Below are positions 56,647 to 64,000 of a stretch of DNA of 64,000 bases, one piece after another. The first letter of the stretch is position 1. The number at the start of each line of letters is the position of its first letter. Source of the DNA: Schistocerca nitens (lineage: Eukaryota > Arthropoda > Insecta > Orthoptera > Acrididae). The stretch is from NCBI RefSeq assembly GCF_023898315.1, contig NC_064616.1:539329602-539393601 (forward strand), given 5' to 3'. Under the pieces are notes generated by a model. The model had not been told where the DNA came from and ran no database searches. It saw only the letters and a program-made list of their open reading frames with translations. The translations under genes were made by a program, and so were the position numbers.

Positions 56647-56837
56647 AAAAATGGCTCTGAGCACTATGGGACTCAACTGCTGCGGTCATCAGTCCCCTAT
56701 AACTTAGAACTACTTAATCCTAATTAACCTAAGGACATCACACACATCCATGCCCGAGGCAGGATTCGAACCTGCGACCGCAGCAGTCGCACGGTTCCGG
56801 ACTGCGCGCCTAGAACCGCGAGACCACCGCGGCCGGC
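56647..56837 (-). mobile_element. tRNA-derived SINE (main family), right arm only
   Basis: Minus-strand copy with target duplication AGCTTCATTTC at 56636-56646 and 56838-56848. The left arm has no SINE at the matching place near 45375. Confidence 0.94.
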
Positions 56838-56913
56838 AGCTTCATTTCATTTCTTATAATACAGTGTGCAGTTTTCGTAAGGTTTCTTTTAGTTATTGTA
56901 TTGTAATGATTTG

Positions 56914-57576
56914 TATGTTAACCGGGGGCCTAGAAATGTGCCGGCCAGTGTGGCCAAGTGGTTCTATGCGCTACGTTCTGGAACCGCGCGACCGCTACGG
57001 TCGCAGCTTCGAATCCTGCCTTGGGTATGGATGTGTGTGATGTCCTTAGGTTAGTTAGGTTTAAGTAGTTCTAAGTTCTATGAGACTGATGACCTTAGAA
57101 GTTAAGTCTCATAGTGCTCAGAGCCATTTGAACCTAGAAATGACGGAGAGGCTCTGTCCGCGCCGCAGCTGGAGTGATCCGCAACCGCAAGACGACTACC
57201 GCAGCCCACTTCACCCCTCCGCCACCCCACACCGAACCTAGGGTTATTGTGCGGTTTGGCCCCCGGTGGACCCCCAAAGGAACGTCTCACACCAGACGAG
57301 TGGAACCTCTATGTTTGGGAGGTACACTAATGGTGGTGCACGCGTACTTGAAGATACTGTTTGCGCAGCAATCGCCGACATAGTGTAACTGAGGCGGAAT
57401 AAGGGAAACCTGTCCCCATTCGCCGAGGCAGATGGAAAACCGCCTAAAACCCATCCACAGACTGGCCGGTTCACTGGGACCTCGACACAAATCTTCCAGG
57501 CGGATTCATGCCGGGGACCAGGCCCTCATTCCCACCCGGAAAGCCGTGTGTTAGACCACATGGCCAACCGGGCAGG
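56914..57576 (-). mobile_element. tRNA-related SINE-like repeat (fifth family), right arm, with nested SINE
   Basis: Inverse twin of 44630-45292. On the minus strand it starts CCCGGTTGGCCATGTGGTCT and ends CCCCGGTTAACATACAAAT. It keeps the tRNA-like head better than the left copy. Confidence 0.62.
56939..57132 (+). mobile_element. tRNA-derived SINE (main family), partner of the left-arm copy
   Basis: Flanked by CCTAGAAATG at 56929-56938 and 57133-57142, the complement of the left-arm duplication. Same position within the enclosing repeat as 45072-45266. Confidence 0.93.
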
Positions 57577-58849
57577 TAAACAATAGTTAACATGAGATAG
57601 AAATTAATCACCATCGATATATGCGAATTCTCTGATGTGATCTATAACACTCTGACAATGCACATATAGTTTATTGATTACATGCATGTAGAAAACTTGT
57701 TCTGACTTAAAGCTGTCAAACAAGGTTTGAAGGAGAATCAAATGCCACTACCACATGGCAGCTAATGTAGTAAATACTTTCCTGACATATTTTGGCAAGA
57801 TGCGCTCTCTCCATGCATAATACAAAAGTTTCGAGATGCATTTGCTGTCTGGCCGTCTATTAAATCTGAGAAGAACAAAATGTCGCAAAACTTAGCCGTT
57901 TTTTTACATGCGACTACTTTGGGTTGATTGATAACTTCAGCAGACAGCATAATTGCGTTTCAAAGAAACGTAGCAGTGAATGTACTCAAAGTAGCGATCT
58001 CTTATCTACGTCGCACGACACCTCACATAATGCTAATAGCTGGCACAGAACTACAGCACCTCCAAAAGCCAACAACAATTCCTCCAGAACTTCCGCATTC
58101 CACAGTGCTGTGAGATAATGCATATGGCCGGATATAGACTTCTGAGAGACAGACAGTTACAGCTTTTCTTTTTCACTGCGTGACGTTTTCAACAAACAGA
58201 TGGCGCAGTAGAGTAGCTCAAGTGGAAAGGAACACTTCCTATTTAAATTTCTGCATCCTACACTGTTGGCAGTTCTGTGTAGGTGTCAGTTACGTGATTT
58301 TATTTCAGTGATTACAGATTAGAGTCAAATGAATGCACAGGGTAGCCAAGGCAGAGGGACCTTGTGTATCAGGATTCTCATCCAGTCTTGCGAATTGGCG
58401 TTATGATGGAAAAATGAGTCACAGAGAAGAGGACTTGGTGGTCTGTTGTATTGATTATACATTTGTATACTTATGGTCTGGCTTCCATTCCAACTTCTGG
58501 CGATGCTTTTTGATACGGAGAGAGAGATTCTATTCTCTTCTGGCTTTACCCTCTGAAGACGGTATAATGGCACTGTGGTATGAAATTCACATTAAACATG
58601 ATATTCCTTCTCCACCAAGAAGATGTTAAGTTTAACCACCATATAGTCAGGAGTGGCAACATCTAGAACCTCTATCGCCAGTAAACTTTATTATACTAGT
58701 TATTTATTTCTAGTGACGAAACAAACGATATGTAGGGTCACAGGACACTTATTACACCTTTTATTGGAGCTTCTGTATGTCGATAAAATTGGTTCTGAAT
58801 TGGGAATGGAACTCAGACCGCCCTTAACGCGGAAGTTGATCCCTTGGTG

Positions 58850-59990
58850 ACAATACAGCTCCGTCACAATTTGTTGTTTGTTCAAAACTACAGATTCCTC
58901 AACATCTCCACATGTTGCACGTGACTGGGCTCGAATCCTGGCCTGGCACTGGCGTTTTCGTTATGTATTATCAAGCTCTAGCATGAGAACACCTATCTGC
59001 TGGTGGATAATATTTTTTATTTTTAATGCATTTTCATTCGTTGTCAACACTAACGATATCTGACGTTTTTGACTCCCAGTGAGACCCAAAACTATTTGCG
59101 AGATCACTGTAAGTTTAAGTATATTATTTCGAGCTGCTGGTGGAGAAAAATTCGGTAGCTGACGTCTCTGTGTGTAGTCAACAACGATATGTATGGGGAT
59201 CGATTCCCAGTCAGCACAGAACTTTTCGTCATATTATTCTAGTTGAAACACGCTCACATGTCGCTGCTGGCGTAACAAACCCATATTTATCGTTCGTTTT
59301 CTCAAAAATATAACAGCGATATGTGCCAGGTTGGAGTCCTGCGAAGGAAAAAAATTAATGTTTCGTCTCGTCATTTCAGTTAAACATCTAGCTACTGCCG
59401 TGAAAATCCGATATGTCACAGTTGATTGTGCTTCTATAAAAATCCGATTAGGTTCTGGGTTCGAATCCCTGTCCAACAGCCGGCCGAAGTGGCCGTGCGG
59501 TTAAAGGCGCTGCAGTCTGGAACCGCAAGACCGCTACGGTCGCAGGTTCGAATCCTGCCTCGGGCATGGATGTTTGTGATGTCCTTAGGTTAGTTAGGTT
59601 TAACTAGTTCTAAGTTCTAGGGGACTAATGACCTCAGCAGTTGAGTCCCATAGTGCTCAGAGCCATTTGAACCATTTGAACCTGTCCAACACAAAGCTTT
59701 ACCTCACAGCATTTCAAGTAAGTTACTTGTGAAGAAGCAATATTTAACATCTCATGTAGTTCGTTAACAGGGACAATACATTTTGGGTAGCAATTCGCGT
59801 CCGTTCAAAATTTCTACGTTATGTAATTTAAAGATGATATTTGCTAACTGATACTGTCTGAAATCCAGGTATATCACTCTCTGTATGCGTAGTCAGGAAT
59901 GACTGTTAGTTTCCGTCAGTCACAAAATCTCTGCTTAGTCTGCATTACCTGGATTTGAATCCATTTGCAGAACGTGACGGTTCGTCATGT
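58850..59990. repeat. Degenerate ~128-bp tandem array, right arm
   Basis: Inverse of 42450-43300. B-box-like words lie near 58925 (GGGCTCGAATCCTGG), 59065, 59195 (GGGATCGATTCCCAG), 59328 and 59455 (GGGTTCGAATCCC), spaced 127-140 bp. A later SINE is inserted at 59479. Confidence 0.65.
59479..59680 (+). mobile_element. tRNA-derived SINE (main family), right arm only
   Basis: Full-length plus-strand copy, GCCGGCCGAAGTGGCCGTGC to ATTTGAACCATTTGAA, with duplication CCTGTCCAACA at 59468-59478 and 59681-59691. The left arm is empty at the matching site near 42705. Confidence 0.95.
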
Positions 59991-60427
59991 CATTTGAAGT
60001 TCACACATATTCTCAACTAGCTGCTCGTGAATAACTTAAATTTTTTATGGCATTTTGTGTTAAATAATTAGTGAGGTATGTTATTTTGAAGAGGGAATCA
60101 TGAATACGACGAACATATTACGTGCATTTCCTATCTGACGTAATAGTGAGAGTAGTAACATTTCAGGTATGTCATTTATTGTAATAAATGTGAACTTACA
60201 AGCCTTAAGGACAGTCTTATCTGTGATAAGGTGTTCCCAGATATTTGTGGTATCGTTGTATTGCTTTACATCTTGAGCTATTGCGATACAGAACAGTGTT
60301 TTCTAGTGGTGACTTGTTGGAACCATTTTCAATAGACAAACTACTATACCGAGGAGTGATTAGAGTACCTGCTAGACAGCTGCGTTATGCGGGTTGCATG
60401 CGAACCAGGCGAAATGCAATTCAGGTT

Positions 60428-60629
60428 CAAAAATGGTTCAAAAGGCTCTGAGCACTATGGGACGCAACTGCAGTGGTCATCAGTCCTCTAGAACTTAGAA
60501 CTACTTAAACCTAACTAACCGAAGGACAACACACACATCCATGCCCGAGGCAGGATTCGAACCTGCGACCGTAGCAGTCGCACGGTTCCGCACTGCGCGC
60601 CTAGAACCGCGAAACCACCGCGGCCGGCC
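60428..60629 (-). mobile_element. tRNA-derived SINE (main family) near the right end of the foldback
   Basis: Minus-strand copy with flanks GCAATTCAGGTT (from 60416) and GCAATTAAGTT (from 60630), an imperfect duplication. It separates the outermost ~37 bp of the right terminal repeat from the rest of the arm. Confidence 0.9.
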
Positions 60630-60669
60630 GCAATTAAGTTCATTCGGATATTTCTGAGCACGACTGTAC

Positions 60670-61035
60670 CTTGGAAGTAGCTGATCGTCGCAATGTAGGT
60701 GAACTAGACGTCGCTGGATACTCTCTGATCGAAAGCGGCCTTTCTGTCCGCTGCTGGAGTAAATCTTCGTTTTTTTTAGGATATATAAAGATGGGACGAC
60801 ACCCTCTGATGTACATATAAGATAATACGTTCATTTGTATTTCGATACGTATCTGGCAGAAGCCACTAGGTACCTAATAGATCTTTAAACTTGCCCACTT
60901 GCACGCAGAATCCCGGAATGGAAATTTGATTACATGTATGGTTCTATCTCCCATGCTAGCGTGATCAACTGAAAATCTACCTACATAACCATCAGTGTGG
61001 CAACAACGGTAACTGTCCTTAGATCCCAAAAGGAG
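60670..61035. other. No recognisable gene
   Basis: Sequence just outside the foldback element. Nothing identified. Confidence 0.4.
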
Positions 61036-61039
61036 TCTG

Positions 61040-61246
61040 CAACATTCGTTGCAAGCAGTTACAAAGCTGCATCTGTTCGTGGTCTCGTGGTATTCTGCCT
61101 GTGGCAGTGTAGCAGCACAGAAGGTCGTTGTTGAAGCAGTGTGAGACTGCTTCGACAACGACCTTCCACGCTGCTACACTGCCACAGGCGGAATGCCACT
61201 AGACCACGAACAGATAAAGCTTTGTAACAGCTTGCAACGAATGTTG
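61040..61246. repeat. Near-perfect hairpin (101-bp arms, 5-bp loop)
   Basis: 61040-61140 is the inverse of 61146-61246 with about nine mismatches; the loop is GTGAG. Arms include GTTCGTGGTCT and CTGTGGCAGTGTAGCAGC. Sequence outside the arms loses the symmetry. Confidence 0.93.
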
Positions 61247-61249
61247 GCA

Positions 61250-62860
61250 GTTCCTCCATACACTTCTGCATCCTGCAAAGCTGTCAGATCGTGCATACGG
61301 CCGGACATTGGATTTTGAAAGGCTGCCGATTATACTCACCACATTACGTGAACGACTCCGATTTATTCCATGCGACAGCCGACCGGCAGCCAAGCTTTAT
61401 ATCAAAGACTTTAAATATCGGTATGGGAGATAACAAAAATGCACTTGATTTTTTGATTTGAAGATAGTCTCCAGCAAATCGCCTGAACATATCATATCGG
61501 TTCACAGCAATGATCTGAATGATTTCGTGGAGTAATGAGTTTCATTGCTAGCTTCATCGGTGGTAGGCTAAAATTCAAATCAAAATGAAATAATATCTGT
61601 CACATAGGAGCTACATTAAACATAAATTTTTGAATGAAGTTTATGATGGCTGTAAAAAATAAAGTGAATGCTATTATTAAGTGAGTAACATAAAACACAT
61701 ACGTGCATACGTGCTCCACAACAGGGACCACCCATATGTCGTTGGGAACCGATATGGCAGTTAGCTACCCCAATAAGTATCCTGTGTGTCATTGTAAACA
61801 TGCAGACTTGCGGACTAACCATTCATTATTTTTACGATGAAATAAAATCAGGGTTCTCATTAAAGCGTTTGAATTAACTCAGTAAAATATGACATGCATT
61901 GTCAGGCGTTGGTAAGGCTATATTTGCTGGCGAAACGATTTGCCGGTTGGAACAAGTCACAACTTGGTTTGCGTTGTCTGTAACAAAAAAAAAAAAAAGG
62001 CGTACATGCAGTGAAATACAGAATTAATAATGTCCACTCTCCAAAGAGGTCCTTGTGGTTCTGTATTTAATACAGAAAAGTGTTTAGTTCCCACATACAA
62101 AGTCACTGGGTTTTTCAACAGGCCGTGAACGCCTTTTCTACAGCACCCAGTGGTATTGCCTCGTTGATATCACTGATTTCCGCCTGATCACCGAAACTAT
62201 GCAATACTGGTCATGGCTAATACTTGCATGGGTGACGAATTTACAGACGCAGATGCTGTTGGTCTTAATGAAACCCAAGTCGCCAAAGTTTCGTACAGTT
62301 GAAAGACTTGCAACTGCTCGTGGTGCCACACCGCTCTTTTTCCAGAACTGAATGTCAAAATTAGACATTCACTAAATATGGACCGTTATACAAATTCTGA
62401 GCACTTGATAAGTATGAATGTATTCGTTATATTAAAGTGTTTCTTTTTCAATATAGTACTCTAGGGGATTGTTACATTATGGAGATAGCACTCATATTGC
62501 GCACAGTTTACACACAAATTCCAGTTCACAGTCATTTCAATTTTAATAAGGCATATAGGGCTGTCAAAACTTTGTTAGCTTGTGGAGATATCTCAAATAT
62601 TTACAGAAACTGTAACAACCTATAGTTTTCGATAGACGCCATTGAAAAAACTGTTCAGGATGAAGTAGAATGTGTATTAAATTCGTACGTTTCACTGTGT
62701 CACACCGAAAAACGCCAAATGAATCGTACAGTAAGTGCAAGTTAACCGTGATTTGCAGTAACAAAATGTAATAAAATGTATGTTGAGTCCATTTTTGTTT
62801 TCTTTCTTACTTTCATTCTTTGTGTAATACAAGATAATTTGGTTGTCTCATTAAAGAAAA
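61250..62860. other. No recognisable gene
   Basis: AT-rich, with short frames and a poly-A run near 61984. No family recognised. Confidence 0.4.
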
Positions 62861-62870
62861 CATTACAGGC

Positions 62871-62950
62871 AGAAAGAGAGAGAGAGGGAGGGGGAGAGAG
62901 AGAGAGAGAGAGAGAGAGAGGAGGGGTGAATGAGAGAGGGAGGGGGGAGC
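62871..62950. repeat. (GA)n/(GGGA)n purine tract
   Basis: Interrupted GA and GGGA repeats. Open frames over it on both strands are artefacts. Confidence 0.95.
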
Positions 62951-63156
62951 GGGAGTACATTTACTGACACCGTGCAGTATTTGCCATAAACGTTTGTGGT
63001 TGCGTATAAATCAGAGGGATGAAATTTACTGATTGTAGTGATGATGAGGCTGACTTGGAAACTTAGTGTATAACCTTTCGATGTTGTTTTCCCACATATG
63101 AGATGAAATGTAATGGCAAAGCAATACACTATTTACAATGGTGGAACCTCATGCAG

Positions 63157-63159
<3 letters not shown>

Positions 63160-63206
<47 letters not shown>
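63160..63206. repeat. (GT)n microsatellite
   Basis: Almost pure GT run, then GCGCGTGTGTG. Confidence 0.97.
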
Positions 63207-63208
<2 letters not shown>

Positions 63209-63579
63209 TGTGTGATGCCAATATGCTAATAGACGCAATTCAGGTGAAGAAGCTTATGTATAATTGGAAATACTATAGCATTGGCTATCGTGCTAATTTA
63301 TGAAATTAATGGAATAAACTGGCGTAATTCTTGATAATACTTTTGAAGGAACCTTTTTTCAACATGGTAACAATTCAGTTGTAGTTTGCGTAAGATGAAG
63401 TGTACATAAATGTTTGATGTATAAGTATTGCAGTATAATTAGATACTTTTGGATATCGCTCAAAAATATCAGATAATTTTGAACACATAGGAGTATGCAT
63501 ACCAACTGGGCCATTTAGGTTTAGGTACAAAATACTTCGTTTTTAGTGGCTGTTTTCTTTTAACGGATGCTAATTTCTT

Positions 63580-63700
63580 TTTTAATGATCCCAACACCGC
63601 CATCTTGGTTTCTTAAATTTCCTGACTACGGCATCTTAAATATTTTTAAATTTACAGGCAACACCACCTTGGATTTTTAAATTTCATTCCAACGTGGCGT
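63580..63700. repeat. Short tandem-like motif, CGCCATCTTGG..TTTTTAAATTTC
   Basis: Two to three diverged copies (63594, 63630, 63665) about 36 bp apart. I recall it as a frequent orthopteran repeat; no function is known to me. Confidence 0.4.
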
Positions 63701-63944
63701 AATAGAAAAATGGGTGCAGATTGTGACATCACGATGATGACGTTAAAGAGAAAGAGGCGTGGATTGTGACGCCATTGACAAGGGTGGTAATCTCATTCTA
63801 CACTTTCCAGTCACATTAATGTAACCGCTACGTATGTTCGACGTGAACGTGAAACCACTCACAAATCACTGGTGGCAGCACTGGTGGTCGGCAGTTTATG
63901 AAGCATGTCAGGGGGACGTGGGAAACGGTGCAGTCATTGTCGTA

Positions 63945-64000
63945 ATGCGGAAACGGAGAGATTTATCTGACGTCCAAAGTGGCATGATGATTTGCTTTCA
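63945..64000 (+). CDS. Start of a Tc1-like transposase, cut by the window edge
   Basis: ATG at 63945 opens MRKRRDLSDVQSGMMICF, matching the N-terminus of a Tc1-like family that I remember as MRKRxDLSDxQxGxIIGF. Only 18 residues are visible, so intactness is unknown. The region before it (about 63790-63944) is probably the element's left end. Confidence 0.45.
   Translation, partial: MRKRRDLSDVQSGMMICF

Larger units (their letters stand above)
36657..60666. mobile_element. Giant foldback-type transposon with Tc1/mariner-like ends (with nested insertions)
   Basis: The left end, CAGTCGAGCTCAAAAGTATC at 36657, and the complement of the right end, CAGTCGTGCTCAGAAATATC ending at 60666, are inverted and each is bordered by TA (36655-36656 and 60667-60668). 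Homology continues inwards as two long inverted arms and stops outside the TA. Shared inner stretches include GCATTTCGCCTG, CATGCAACCCGCATAACGCA and GTCACCACTAGAAAA. Left arm: 36657-36790 and 41925-47672, once the LINE at 36791-41924 is removed. Right arm: 50296-60666. The centre (47673-50295) has no twin. I found no transposase gene inside, so it was probably moved in trans. Sequence shows the symmetry and ends; the transposon reading is inference. The alternative is an inverted segmental duplication that happens to end at such motifs. Confidence 0.72.
50296..60666 (-). repeat. Right arm of the giant inverted repeat
   Basis: Inverse partner of the left arm. Right-only segments are the LTR-like element (50619-51930), about 1 kb at 52690-53690, about 2.1 kb at 54020-56128, and SINEs at 56647, 59479 and 60428. 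Identity to the left arm looks near 99% around 57750-58140 but clearly lower (roughly nine in ten bases) around 59800-60000. Confidence 0.9.

Noticed and set aside
62742..63129. Ser/Leu-Pro rich and Arg-Glu frames
   Set aside because: Low-complexity translation of the GA tract.

Overview
The window looks like intergenic DNA from a very large, repeat-rich insect genome, most likely an orthopteran of the Schistocerca (grasshopper/locust) type. The main reason is about 17 copies of one tRNA-derived SINE with a class-II tRNA-like head (internal A and B boxes) and a conserved body ending in GAGCCATTTGAAC; I recognise this as an abundant Schistocerca repeat. Several other SINE families, a 5S-rRNA-derived SINE3, CR1-like and RTE LINEs, Tc1/mariner, hAT and piggyBac remnants fill most of the rest. 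I see no convincing host gene, no genuine tRNA or rRNA gene and no CRISPR array. The species call is inference from repeat families remembered, not from a search.

Layout. 0.1-1.85 kb (-): broken copy of a dispersed invertebrate gene family, cut by a SINE. 3.9-4.7 kb (+): broken hAT (BED/SCAND3-like) transposase. 6.5-10.94 kb (+): CR1/L2-like LINE with an SGNH-esterase ORF1 and EN-RT ORF2, hit by two SINEs. 13.7-14.2 kb: 5S-derived SINE3 split by a tRNA SINE. 16.3-17.7 kb (-) and 32.2-33.6 kb (+): two copies of the same Tc1-like transposon, the first broken, the second with an intact 340-aa transposase. 18.4-19.6 kb (+): mariner-like transposase pseudogene split by a SINE. 21.0-21.4 kb: near-identical 190-bp tandem duplication. 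21.7-23.3 kb (+): intact mariner-like element with 168-bp terminal inverted repeats. 24.75-28.0 kb (-): RTE LINE. 29.7-31.2 kb (+): piggyBac pseudogene.

The most striking structure is at 36,657-60,666. Two long inverted arms (about 5-6 kb once later insertions are removed) face each other across a 2.6-kb centre. Both outer ends begin CAGTCG, are flanked by TA, and the homology stops at those TA dinucleotides. I read this as a giant foldback-type transposon with Tc1/mariner-like ends, not described in any source I know. Its arms contain degenerate arrays of a ~128-bp unit and a nested SINE pair present in both arms. Later insertions sit in one arm only: a 5.1-kb CR1-like LINE (itself carrying a 538-bp MITE and a SINE), a deleted RTE, an LTR-like element and several SINEs. 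These give a relative chronology.

The genes present belong to selfish elements and do not form a cellular pathway. Only two ORFs look full-length and undamaged: the mariner-like transposase at 21,993-23,078 and the Tc1-like transposase at 32,468-33,490.
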